A stretch of 24,047 nucleotides of DNA from an uncultured Prevotella sp. (GTDB taxonomy: Bacteria > Bacteroidota > Bacteroidia > Bacteroidales > Bacteroidaceae), in assembly GCA_900318855.1 (NCBI GenBank), contig ONMG01000117.1:1-24047 (forward strand). Reading direction: 5' to 3'. The translations under genes and the position numbers were made by a program. Positions 1-7,331 of this stretch are shown piece after piece (position 1 is the first letter of the stretch; each line of letters begins with the position of its first letter). The notes beneath the pieces were generated by a model that did no database searches, was not told the DNA's origin, and saw only the letters and a program-made list of their open reading frames with translations.

Positions 1-329
1 AATTGCACCTTATGGCAGACATCCCGAATGCCCAACAGCTGCAGCCACCGCAAGTTATTGCGATCCATGACAAGAATACGGTCGAAAGCATCATAATCCG
101 CCAAAGTCAGCTGTCTTGCGGCACGGCGTACAAACGGTACGCCGTGCGCCCGAAGACAGCGCTTGGCCGGCGGATAGACATCATTGCCTATCTCCTCGGT
201 CGATGTAGCAGCGCTGTCGATGAGAAAATCAGACTGACGGCCAGCGTCGCTCACCATTTTCTTGAACATGAATTCAGCCATGGGACTCCTGCAGATGTTG
301 CCATGACACACAAAAAGAATCTTCTTCAT
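1..329 (-). CDS. Low-molecular-weight protein tyrosine phosphatase (partial, 3' end outside window)
   Basis: This gene reads leftwards and leaves the window before its stop codon; about 109 residues are visible, against roughly 150-160 for the family. The protein begins MKKILFVCHGNICRSPMAEF. The stretch C8-HGNIC-R14-S15 is the CX5R(S/T) phosphate-binding loop of low-molecular-weight phosphatases, with Cys8 the expected nucleophile and Arg14 the phosphate ligand. The DP loop with the general acid lies beyond the edge. The family is cytoplasmic and hydrolyses phosphotyrosine or phosphoarginine; some members act on exopolysaccharide tyrosine kinases, but nothing in the window shows the partner here. 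The ATG at 329 is fixed by the position of the P-loop. It overlaps the TGA of a possible 18-codon upstream reading frame as ATGA, so translation may be coupled. Confidence 0.9.
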   Translation of the reverse strand, partial: MKKILFVCHGNICRSPMAEFMFKKMVSDAGRQSDFLIDSAATSTEEIGNDVYPPAKRCLRAHGVPFVRRAARQLTLADYDAFDRILVMDRNNLRWLQLLGIRDVCHKVQ

Positions 330-419
330 AACTTCATTACCCGGTCTGCAGCATCGGCAACAGCTGCACGAACAGCGCCCATTAGGATGAACAGCAGTGC
401 GATGAGACCACGGCGGCTG

Positions 420-450
420 CAAAGGTAAGCTTTTCTCCCTTCATCCGCAA
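420..450 (-). promoter_or_regulatory. Bacteroidota-type promoter for the tyrosine phosphatase gene
   Basis: Reading the minus strand, TACCTTTG (427-420) matches the -7 element TAnnTTTG. A TTG core at 450-448 lies 20 bp upstream, the expected spacing for the -33 element. Transcription would start near 415, leaving a leader of about 85 nt before the ATG at 329. Confidence 0.55.
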
Positions 451-529
451 GCTCAGGGCTCAAATTCTTTCCACATCAGCGCCAGTGCGCCGAGGTGGAG
501 AGGTTATGACGTTTTTTGCAGCATTTTCC

Positions 530-560
530 TTTGCGCTTCACGCTATTTCCACTATCTTTG
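530..560 (+). promoter_or_regulatory. Bacteroidota-type promoter for rlmD-ansA
   Basis: TTTG at 530-533, a 19-bp spacer and TATCTTTG at 553-560 match the -33/-7 consensus TTTG-N19-TAnnTTTG. The start would be near 565, giving a leader of about 20 nt before the ATG at 585. It is the only good promoter match between the diverging phosphatase and methyltransferase genes. Confidence 0.65.
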
Positions 561-584
561 CACTAAGAAACAGAAGGAATAACG

Positions 585-2015
585 ATGACAAAGAAGAAGA
601 AGGAACTGCCCATCCTTGAAAACGTAACAATAACCGATGTGGCCGCCGAAGGCAAGGCACTCGCAAGGGTGAACGACATGGTGGTTTTCGTTCCGTTTGC
701 AGTACCGGGCGACGTGGTCGACCTGCAGGTGCGGCGCAAGAAACACAGCTACTGTGAGGCCACCATCCTGAGAATGATAAAGGAAAGCCCCATAAGGGTG
801 AAGCCGGCCTGCCAACACTTTGGCATCTGCGGCGGCTGCAAATGGCAGAATCTGCCCTACGAGGAGCAGCTCAAGGCCAAGCAGAAACAAGTGGAAGACC
901 AGTTGCGCCGCATCGGCAAGGTGGAGCTGCCCACCTGTCGCCCAATTCTCGGCAGTGTGAAGACACTGGAATACCGAAACAAACTGGAGTTCGGCTGCTG
1001 CAATCGCCGATGGTATACTCCAGAAGAGTTAGCCAATAAGGAGCTCGTGCTCGGTGAGGCCAACACCAACGGCATAGGGTTCCATATCACGGGCGCCTTC
1101 GACAAGATATATCCCATAGAGAAGTGCTGGCTTATGGACGACCTGCACAACCGAATCAGAAATGAGATACGCGACTTCGCCTTTGAGCACCACTACAGTT
1201 TCTACGACCTGAGAAGCCAGACGGGACTGCTGCGCGACATCGTGATACGCAATTCCAACTCAGGAGAATGGATGGTGCTGGTGCAATTCAAATTCGGAGA
1301 TGAAGACGACAAGGCAAAGGCCGAAGCCCTGCTCGACGACCTGGCAGAGAAGTTTCCCCAGATTACATCGCTGCTCTACGTTGACAACCCCAAAGGCAAC
1401 GACACCTTCGGCGACCTGCCCGTAGTGGTGTACAAGGGCAACGACCACATCTATTTGGAGATGGAAGACTTGAGATTCAAAGTGGGACCCAAGAGCTTCT
1501 ACCAGACCAACACCGAACAGGCATGCCGCCTCTACAACGTGGCCCGCGAGCTGGCTGGGCTGACCGGGAAGGAGCTGGTGTACGACCTCTATACAGGAAC
1601 CGGCACCATAGCCAATTTCGTAGCCCGGCAGGCCCGGCAGGTTATCGGTATCGAATATGTGGCCGAAGCCATAGAGGATGCAAAGGTGAACAGCAAGGTC
1701 AACGGCATCGACAACACCCTCTTCTATGCAGGCGACATGAAGAATATATTGACCCCGGACTTCATCAAGGAGCATGGACGCCCGGACGTCATCATCACCG
1801 ACCCACCACGAGCCGGAATGTACGAGGGTGTGGTGAAAACCATCTTGGGAGCAGCTCCCGACCGTATCGTCTACGTGAGCTGCAATCCGGCCACACAAGC
1901 CCGCGACCTTGCACTCATGGACACCGACTACAAGGTGGAGGCCGTTCAACCGGTTGACATGTTTCCCCACACACCTCATGTAGAAAATGTGGTGTTGCTA
2001 ACACGGAGAGAATAA
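585..2015 (+). CDS. rlmD: 23S rRNA (uracil-C5)-methyltransferase, RlmD/TrmA family
   Basis: The 476-residue protein has an N-terminal TRAM-like RNA-binding domain (about 8-66), then cysteines C76, C82 and C85 (C-X5-C-X2-C) with C181 as the likely fourth ligand of the 4Fe-4S cluster of the RumA/RlmD branch. The C-terminal half carries the SAM-binding motif DLYTGTGTIANF, the IITDPPRAGM motif, the catalytic Cys433 in VSCNPATQ, and the terminal HVENV motif with Glu467 as the likely base. The family methylates C5 of uracil in 23S rRNA. U1939 is the classic target, but Bacteroidota enzymes may differ, so the exact position is inferred. It is the first gene of a two-gene unit: asparaginase starts 1 nt after its stop. 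The ATG at 585 follows a clear promoter and gives a full TRAM domain. Confidence 0.92.
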   Translation: MTKKKKELPILENVTITDVAAEGKALARVNDMVVFVPFAVPGDVVDLQVRRKKHSYCEATILRMIKESPIRVKPACQHFGICGGCKWQNLPYEEQLKAKQKQVEDQLRRIGKVELPTCRPILGSVKTLEYRNKLEFGCCNRRWYTPEELANKELVLGEANTNGIGFHITGAFDKIYPIEKCWLMDDLHNRIRNEIRDFAFEHHYSFYDLRSQTGLLRDIVIRNSNSGEWMVLVQFKFGDEDDKAKAEALLDDLAEKFPQITSLLYVDNPKGNDTFGDLPVVVYKGNDHIYLEMEDLRFKVGPKSFYQTNTEQACRLYNVARELAGLTGKELVYDLYTGTGTIANFVARQARQVIGIEYVAEAIEDAKVNSKVNGIDNTLFYAGDMKNILTPDFIKEHGRPDVIITDPPRAGMYEGVVKTILGAAPDRIVYVSCNPATQARDLALMDTDYKVEAVQPVDMFPHTPHVENVVLLTRRE

Positions 2016-2016
2016 G

Positions 2017-3069
2017 ATGGAAAGAAATAACAAAGTGCTGCTCATCTACACCGGTGGCACCATCGGCATGGGGCGCAATCCGAAAACAGGAGCGCTGGAA
2101 CCACTCGACTTTTGTGAACTCACTGACAGTCTGCCGGAGTTTGCCTACATTAAGACCGACGTCGACAGCATCCAGTTCAATCCGCCGATCGACTCGAGCA
2201 ACATGTCGCCCGAGCTATGGTCAAAGCTTGTTGACATCATCGCTACACATTATGACAGCTACGACGGTTTTGTCATCCTCCACGGCACCGACACCATGGC
2301 CTATACGGCTTCAGCCCTCTCATTCATGCTCGAGAACCTCACCAAGCCCGTCATCCTCACGGGAAGCCAACTGCCCATTGGACAGCTCCGAACGGATGGC
2401 AAGGAGAATCTCATGACCAGTATTGAACTGGCTTCGCACTATGAGCCCGATGGCAGGGCAACAGTGCCCGAGGTGTGTATCTACTTCAGTGGTCACCTGC
2501 TCAGAGGCAACCGCAGTACGAAGATTAACGCCGACGAATTCAATGCCTTTGAGTCGTTCAACTATCCTCATCTGTGTGAGGCCGGCGTCAACTTCACCTT
2601 TCGCCGCCACCATATCCTCAAGCCCAACTTTGACAAACCGCTCATCCCTCATCGGGAGATGGACCCCAACGTAGTGGTATTCTCGCTCTTCCCCGGAATA
2701 CAAAAGGAAATCTTTGCTCACGTGCTCTCCGACGTCCATCTGAAAGGCATTGTGATGAGGTCGTTTGGCAGTGGCAACGCACCGCAAATACCCTGGTTGA
2801 TGGACCTGCTGAAGAAGGCAACCGACAAGGGCGTGGCCATTATCAACGTGAGCCAATGCCTGGCAGGGAAAGTGGAGATGGGACGCTATGACACGGGCTA
2901 CCAGCTGAAAGACACGGGGGTGGTGAGTGGATTCGACAGCACTGTGGAAGCGTCTGTGACCAAGCTTATGTATCTCTGTGCACGGTATTCCGACCACAGA
3001 CAGGTGAGGCACTATCTGCAAAAGTCGATAGCTGGCGAAATCTCGAAAAGTAGTTCCGTGAAGGTCTGA
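2017..3069 (+). CDS. ansA: Type I (cytoplasmic) L-asparaginase
   Basis: This 350-residue protein hydrolyses asparagine to aspartate and ammonia. The first catalytic block YTGGTIGMG (11-19) contains the likely nucleophile Thr15, and the second, LHGTDTMAY (89-96), contains the Thr91-Asp92 pair. PVILTGSQLPIG and the LRTDGKEN segment (family lysine) complete the active site. There is no signal peptide, which together with length fits the bacterial type I, cytoplasmic, low-affinity enzyme rather than the secreted type II enzyme. The start lies 1 nt after the rlmD stop, so the two genes are almost certainly co-transcribed; a functional link between rRNA methylation and asparagine breakdown is not obvious. 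No T-tract terminator follows on this strand; the hairpin at 3161-3184 could stop transcription weakly in this direction. Confidence 0.93.
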   Translation: MERNNKVLLIYTGGTIGMGRNPKTGALEPLDFCELTDSLPEFAYIKTDVDSIQFNPPIDSSNMSPELWSKLVDIIATHYDSYDGFVILHGTDTMAYTASALSFMLENLTKPVILTGSQLPIGQLRTDGKENLMTSIELASHYEPDGRATVPEVCIYFSGHLLRGNRSTKINADEFNAFESFNYPHLCEAGVNFTFRRHHILKPNFDKPLIPHREMDPNVVVFSLFPGIQKEIFAHVLSDVHLKGIVMRSFGSGNAPQIPWLMDLLKKATDKGVAIINVSQCLAGKVEMGRYDTGYQLKDTGVVSGFDSTVEASVTKLMYLCARYSDHRQVRHYLQKSIAGEISKSSSVKV

Positions 3070-3157
3070 CACACCGACCCTGCGGATCGACAACAGGGCG
3101 GTAATTGCTGCTTCCATGAGGCTCACATCACATAGCTGGACGGCACGTCCATAGCCG

Positions 3158-3184
3158 AAAAAAGGAGGGCACAGTCCCTCCTTT
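3158..3184 (-). terminator. Intrinsic terminator of dapA
   Basis: AAAGGAGGG (3161-3169) and CCCTCCTTT (3176-3184) form a perfect 9-bp stem with a 6-nt loop. On the minus strand the stem runs into a six-T tract (complement of 3158-3163), as expected for an intrinsic terminator 28 nt after the dapA stop. On the plus strand no T run follows, so termination of ansA here would be weaker. Confidence 0.8.
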
Positions 3185-3211
3185 CAATATCATGCTGAAT
3201 GCATCGCAACT

Positions 3212-4096
3212 CTAAACCAATCTCTTCAGTATCTCAGCCATCTTCTCCTTCGTCTGTATGGTAGTCGGTACAAGGGGCAGACGCAGGACATTCTCGATGA
3301 GTCCCATATCATTGAGCAAAGCCTTTACGCCGGCGGGATTGCCATCCACGAAAAGCAACTTGTAGAGCTCCGTGAAGTTGTGATGAATCTTTCTTGCAGC
3401 CTCATACTCGCCCTTGAACTCCAGTCGTATCATCCTCGAGAACTGCCGTGGGAGTGCATTCCCAATGACCGAAATAACACCGGCTGCGCCACTGGCTACC
3501 ATAGAGAACGTGAGCGCATCGTCACCGCTGATGACATCGAACCGGGAGGGCTTCCCTTTGATAATTTCATCCACCTGCTCAAGGCTTCCACTCGCCTCCT
3601 TGACACCCACGATATTATCACACTCATTGACCAAACGAAGCAGGGTCTGAGGTTTCAGGTTAACCCCTGTACGCCCCGGCACATTATAGAGCACCAACGG
3701 ACGAGGACTGGCTGCAGAAATAGCTTTGAAATGCTGGAAGAGGCCTTCCTGCGAGGGCTTATTATAGTAAGGACAAATGCTCAGGATACCATCAATACCA
3801 TTCCAATCGGACTGCCGCATCTCCTCGATGACAGCGGCGGTGTTGTTGCCACCACAATATTTCAAGATGGGCAGCCGGCCTTTATTGACGTCCTTGACCA
3901 GTGTTGTGATACGGTCTTTCTCCTCTGCTGTCAGACAGGGCACTTCACCCGTTGTGGCGAGTATGCAGAGGAAGTCGGCACCCTCTGCTATCTGATATTC
4001 AAGAAGATGACGCAATGAATTGTAGTCCACCATACCGTCGGGAGTAAACGGTGTAATAAGGGCTATGCCTAATCCCTTGAAGATATTCTCAACCAT
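3212..4096 (-). CDS. dapA: 4-hydroxy-tetrahydrodipicolinate synthase
   Basis: This 294-residue protein condenses pyruvate with aspartate semialdehyde, the first committed step of the lysine and meso-diaminopimelate pathway, and so feeds peptidoglycan synthesis. Family landmarks are ATTGE with Thr48/Thr49, the CPYYNKP motif with the inter-subunit tyrosine (Tyr110/Tyr111), LYNVPGRTG with Tyr137, and the Schiff-base lysine Lys166 in VGVKEASG. The second-position Gly of the common TGTTGES motif is Ala here, and Ser is replaced by Val, a mild variation. Length is normal (about 290-300). It stands alone between its own promoter and terminator, separate from the EamA gene upstream. Confidence 0.95.
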   Translation of the reverse strand: MVENIFKGLGIALITPFTPDGMVDYNSLRHLLEYQIAEGADFLCILATTGEVPCLTAEEKDRITTLVKDVNKGRLPILKYCGGNNTAAVIEEMRQSDWNGIDGILSICPYYNKPSQEGLFQHFKAISAASPRPLVLYNVPGRTGVNLKPQTLLRLVNECDNIVGVKEASGSLEQVDEIIKGKPSRFDVISGDDALTFSMVASGAAGVISVIGNALPRQFSRMIRLEFKGEYEAARKIHHNFTELYKLLFVDGNPAGVKALLNDMGLIENVLRLPLVPTTIQTKEKMAEILKRLV

Positions 4097-4125
4097 AAAG
4101 TTATCGTTTTGATTATAAGTACTTG

Positions 4126-4133
4126 CAAAAGTA
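4126..4133 (-). promoter_or_regulatory. Likely -7 element of the dapA promoter
   Basis: The minus strand reads TACTTTTG here, matching TAnnTTTG, 29 nt upstream of the dapA ATG. No good TTTG box is visible 19-21 bp further upstream, so only the -7 element is claimed. Confidence 0.5.
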
Positions 4134-4164
4134 ATGATTAATCTTCAGACTACAGTACTACTGG

Positions 4165-4182
4165 TGAACATTTTTTTGTTCA
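4165..4182 (-). terminator. Possible hairpin terminator after the EamA gene
   Basis: TGAACA (4165-4170) and TGTTCA (4177-4182) form a perfect 6-bp stem around a six-nucleotide homopolymer loop, 24 nt beyond the stop of the EamA gene at 4207. There is no U tract after the stem on the minus strand, so activity as an intrinsic terminator is uncertain. Confidence 0.3.
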
Positions 4183-4206
4183 GTGCACAATTCACCTTAT
4201 CTAAGC

Positions 4207-5124
4207 TTAACGGCTTCCAATGTAAAGGAAGAGCATACTGAGAATGACCAAGGCCAAATCAAGCGACTTTCCCTTAAGGTTCTTCTCGTGGAATACGGCC
4301 GCGCCAAAGAGAAAACTCACAATGACACTACTGCGCCTCACCATCGACACCACAGCGATAAGGGCTCCGGGCTGACTGAGGGCGTAGAAATAAAGAAAAT
4401 CTGCGGCGCTGAGAAACAACGAAATGCAAGGGATGCTCCATGACCAATGGAAGGCTGTGGTACGGTTGCGCCGAGGGTACCAGAGTAGAAGGAGCATGAC
4501 AAACATCATGACACACTGATAGATGTTGTACCAGCCCTGCACCATCATCTTGTCGAGCCCTACCCCTCCATGGGTGACAGGCGCCATTAGATATTTATCA
4601 TAAAGTCCGCTCACGGCGCCGAGAATAGCCGCCAGCACCAGAAAGAACACCCATAGATTATGCTTAAAATCGATGCCTTCCTTCTTGCCCGAACGACTGA
4701 GAAGGAAGAAGGAGATGATGGCAAGGATGACGCCTATCCATTGCCACTGATTAAGACGCTCTCCAAAGACCAGTAAGGCACCCACAAGAACCATCACGGG
4801 CCGTGTGGCATTGACAGGTCCCACAATGGTGAGCGGCAGATGCTTCATCGCGAAATAGCCGAATATCCATGACGAGAGCACAATGCAACTCTTGAGAAGA
4901 ATGTATTTATGCATAGCACACGTACCCCATGCCACATGGAAGATGCTCGCATCAAGACAATGGGTCGTCTTGGAAAGAACGATGAAGGGAATGAAGATGA
5001 GAGAGCAAAACAAGGTGTTGAGGAAAAGCACTGGAATAACGGCATTGGCTGTGAGAGCCTGCTTCTTGAAGGCGTCGTAGAAGCCTAAAAGCAAAGCCGA
5101 AGAGAAAGCTAAAAGAAGCCACAT
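4207..5124 (-). CDS. EamA/DMT-superfamily transporter
   Basis: This 305-residue protein is almost entirely hydrophobic, with about ten predicted membrane helices arranged as two similar halves of five, the usual layout of EamA-type drug/metabolite transporters. The second half begins near the SGLYDKY segment at about residue 167 and resembles the FYDAFKK start of the first half, as expected from internal duplication. The loop RSGKKEG near 144 is positively charged and likely cytoplasmic. The family exports or exchanges small metabolites; the substrate cannot be read from sequence. The gene starts 42 nt after truA in the same direction and no promoter element is visible between them, so it is probably the last gene of the sigma-factor unit. 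ATG at 5124 places the first helix at the N terminus. Confidence 0.85.
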   Translation of the reverse strand: MWLLLAFSSALLLGFYDAFKKQALTANAVIPVLFLNTLFCSLIFIPFIVLSKTTHCLDASIFHVAWGTCAMHKYILLKSCIVLSSWIFGYFAMKHLPLTIVGPVNATRPVMVLVGALLVFGERLNQWQWIGVILAIISFFLLSRSGKKEGIDFKHNLWVFFLVLAAILGAVSGLYDKYLMAPVTHGGVGLDKMMVQGWYNIYQCVMMFVMLLLLWYPRRNRTTAFHWSWSIPCISLFLSAADFLYFYALSQPGALIAVVSMVRRSSVIVSFLFGAAVFHEKNLKGKSLDLALVILSMLFLYIGSR

Positions 5125-5166
5125 AGAATGATTATTTGTTGAATAGGTTGATGGAGGAAGACCTTA

Positions 5167-5898
5167 TCAGTACTCGACATTCTCAAGGAAAAGGGCCTCG
5201 GCCGGCATGCTTTCGCCTGCCTCCGTACGCCGGCGCCCTGCCACTATTTGGTCAAAGGCCTCTAAACTAATCCTATGCCGCCCCACATCAATAAGCGTAC
5301 CGACGACCGCCCTAACCATGTTGCGAAGGAACCTGTTGGCCCGAATAATGAAGTACCAATGACCCTCCGCGCCTTCCACCCAACGAGCCTCAACAACCTG
5401 ACAGAGTGTGGTCTTGACATCAGTATGCGTCTTGCAGAAAGCGGCAAAATCGTCGACTGCGAGCAGACGAGAGGCTGCCTCATTCATTAGAGTAAAATCG
5501 AGCGGATAATGAAGTTCACACGAAAAAGCTCGGGAAAAGGGATCCTTCACCGTGTGGATGTAATAATGATAGGTACGCCAACGAGCACTAAAACGCGCGT
5601 GCATATCCGACGATACTGGCTTTATGGCATGAATAGCAATATCCTGAGGCAGAAGACGATTCAGTCGATAAGTCAGTTGCTCAGTATCCAATGTCGTGCA
5701 GGCGTCGAAATGAGCCACCATCACTCTCGCATGTACTCCCGCGTCAGTGCGGCCAGCTCCCACTACTCCAGTATGCACACGAAGGATGAGTGACAAAGCA
5801 CGCTCCAGCTCCTCCTGGACGGTATCCCCATTGGGTTGCACCTGCCACCCATGATATCGGGTGCCATCAAAAGAAAGCCAAATAAAATAGCGCTGCAT
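5167..5898 (-). CDS. truA: tRNA pseudouridine(38-40) synthase
   Basis: The 243-residue protein has the length and motifs of TruA, which isomerises uridines 38-40 in the anticodon arm. GAGRTDAGVHA (47-57) contains the catalytic Asp52. The N-terminal FDGTRYHGWQ block and the C-terminal RFLRNMVRAVVGTLIDVG block, typical of the RNA-binding and fold-forming segments, are both present. The ATG at 5898 shares its A with the TAA stop of the upstream Spy-like gene (TAATG), so the two are translationally coupled. A tRNA-modifying enzyme at the end of an ECF sigma operon is probably a housekeeping passenger, though co-expression with envelope genes is implied. Confidence 0.95.
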   Translation of the reverse strand: MQRYFIWLSFDGTRYHGWQVQPNGDTVQEELERALSLILRVHTGVVGAGRTDAGVHARVMVAHFDACTTLDTEQLTYRLNRLLPQDIAIHAIKPVSSDMHARFSARWRTYHYYIHTVKDPFSRAFSCELHYPLDFTLMNEAASRLLAVDDFAAFCKTHTDVKTTLCQVVEARWVEGAEGHWYFIIRANRFLRNMVRAVVGTLIDVGRHRISLEAFDQIVAGRRRTEAGESMPAEALFLENVEY

Positions 5899-6359
5899 TA
5901 TGGTTGACGGTTGAATGAACGCCGACGGACAGCGCGGTCGAAAGCCTGGCGATGGAACTTGTCCTCGGCACGGATTACCTTGAACACCTTTGTAGCAGGA
6001 AGAACCTTCAGAAACTTCTTGTGATACTCCATCTGGATCTCCTTCATCTTTATATCCGCCTTATCTTTCTCCGTTATGGCATCAAGACACTGACGCTCAT
6101 CGTTGAAATCAATATGCCGATATTTGCGGTCTACATTGAAGTAGAACATCTGCTTTCTCCTCATCTCTCGATACAAGGGAAAGAACAGGGACGCCTCGTA
6201 AGGAGTCAGCCCCGCCTCAACAGTAACAAACTGTTCAAGCTGGGCCTCGAACTTCTTGGGGTCGAAAGACTTCCTACCGAAAGGTCTCGGTCCTTGTTGG
6301 GCTTGCATTGGCACAGCCATAAGCAAGGCCAGTATAATAGATAAAATAATATGCTTCAC
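5898..6359 (-). CDS. Secreted Spy/CpxP-like protein
   Basis: This is a 153-residue protein with a signal peptide (MKHIILSIILALLMAVPMQAQ) and a mature part that is charged and helical. The LTPYEASLFFPLYREM segment near 53-68 resembles the LTxxQ-type repeats and helical scaffold of Spy/CpxP-like periplasmic proteins found next to ECF sigma factors in Bacteroidota. In E. coli such proteins are small chaperones or stress sensors; chaperone activity here is inference. The start is GTG at 6359; no in-frame ATG upstream would keep the signal peptide at the N terminus. It begins 10 nt after the stop of the one-TM protein and overlaps truA by 1 nt. Its position suggests it is part of the sigma circuit, as a stress effector or feedback regulator. 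Confidence 0.65.
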   Translation of the reverse strand: MKHIILSIILALLMAVPMQAQQGPRPFGRKSFDPKKFEAQLEQFVTVEAGLTPYEASLFFPLYREMRRKQMFYFNVDRKYRHIDFNDERQCLDAITEKDKADIKMKEIQMEYHKKFLKVLPATKVFKVIRAEDKFHRQAFDRAVRRRSFNRQP

Positions 6360-6369
6360 ACCAAGAGTT

Positions 6370-6741
6370 TTAATTGTCTGCTACGTAAGCGTACATATCT
6401 TCATTGTCAATCATCGAATAGTGAGCCACCTGATCGATTGTTTTGTTCACCGATATATCCTCATTCACACCAACATGTGCTATTTGGTCGGAAGAGGCTC
6501 TATGGGGCTGGATAAGAACATCTACCCCAAACACCACTCCACAAAGACAGGCTGCAGCAAGCACCAGCTTGCGCCACTTTGCCCCCCGATTGTTGCTACT
6601 ATGCAATGGAATCACATTGGGCTCACACTCCGGCAGTCGATTCATCACATCGCCAACAAGATGCTCAAAATAATCGTCCGGGACACGAAATCCAGGATTC
6701 TTGCCAAACTGCTTTTCTATTCTTCGTTCATCCGTTCTCAT
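6370..6741 (-). CDS. One-TM protein in the anti-sigma position
   Basis: This 123-residue protein has a charged N-terminal part with an FRVPDDYFEHL motif (about 17-27), one hydrophobic segment (about 58-75, LVLAAACLCGVVFGVDVL) preceded by RGAKWRK, and an acidic C-terminal tail. The basic residues before the helix indicate a cytoplasmic N terminus and periplasmic C terminus. It sits directly after an ECF sigma gene, and the topology fits an anti-sigma factor that holds sigma at the membrane. No zinc-binding ZAS motif (HxxxCxxC) is present, so the role rests on position and topology only. I chose ATG at 6741 rather than the in-frame TTG two codons upstream. It lies 44 nt after the sigma stop. 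Confidence 0.6.
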   Translation of the reverse strand: MRTDERRIEKQFGKNPGFRVPDDYFEHLVGDVMNRLPECEPNVIPLHSSNNRGAKWRKLVLAAACLCGVVFGVDVLIQPHRASSDQIAHVGVNEDISVNKTIDQVAHYSMIDNEDMYAYVADN

Positions 6742-6785
6742 AATCAATTCTTTCTAAATATAAGACGAGAGGCTTAGGGAAAAGT

Positions 6786-7331
6786 TTAATCGTGGTGGTT
6801 AAAATAATCAGTTATTTTCCTGACTGCAAGATGATAACTGGCCTTCAAAGCACCTTCCGACGTATTAAGAAGCTTGCTGATTTCTGAATATTTCAGCTCT
6901 TCAAAATAACGGAGGTTGAATACGATTCTCTGCACCTCGGGCAACTGCGAGATGGCTTCTTGAAACTGTACTTGCAGCGCATCTCCATCAAAATAAGGAT
7001 CTGCCAGTAACTGATTAGCCAAAGAAGCTCCTGCGTCCACACTCATCTCCGTCTGTTGTTTCTTCTTTCGTAGGAAGTCAAGACTCTCATTAATGGCTAT
7101 CCGATAGAGCCAAGTAGAGACTTTGGAACTTCCACGGAAAGTCTCCAAACTGGTCCATGCCTTGAGGAACGTATTCTGCAGGATGTCGTTCGTATCCTCA
7201 TGAGTAAGCACAAGATGCCGAATCCGCCAATAAAGTGGCTCACTGTATTCCTTTACAAGGAGCGTGAAAGCCTGCCGGCGTGTCTCAGGCCGTGACAGCA
7301 ATTTCAGAACTGAGGCTTCGTCGACTTTCAT
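6786..7331 (-). CDS. ECF-type RNA polymerase sigma factor
   Basis: The 181-residue protein has the two-domain ECF layout. Region 2 spans about 20-90, with EDTNDILQNTFLKAW (core RNAP and -10 binding) and STWLYRIAINESLDFLRKKK. Region 4 spans about 125-178, with LPEVQRIVFNLRY and the helix-turn-helix YSEISKLLNTSEGALKASYHL truncated here to its core SEISKLLNTSEGALK. There is no region 3. The ATG at 7331 shares its A with the TGA of the L,D-transpeptidase gene (TGATG); an in-frame GTG lies one codon upstream. Coupling to the transpeptidase gene and the following one-TM and Spy-like genes suggests an envelope-stress regulon. The target promoter is not visible; the only promoter match for this unit is a housekeeping-type element at 9229-9236. 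Confidence 0.93.
   Translation of the reverse strand: MKVDEASVLKLLSRPETRRQAFTLLVKEYSEPLYWRIRHLVLTHEDTNDILQNTFLKAWTSLETFRGSSKVSTWLYRIAINESLDFLRKKKQQTEMSVDAGASLANQLLADPYFDGDALQVQFQEAISQLPEVQRIVFNLRYFEELKYSEISKLLNTSEGALKASYHLAVRKITDYFNHHD

Noticed and set aside
3..428. Plus-strand open frame of 141 codons at the left edge
   Set aside because: It lies antisense to a clear low-molecular-weight phosphatase gene with an intact CX5R loop; no motif of its own.
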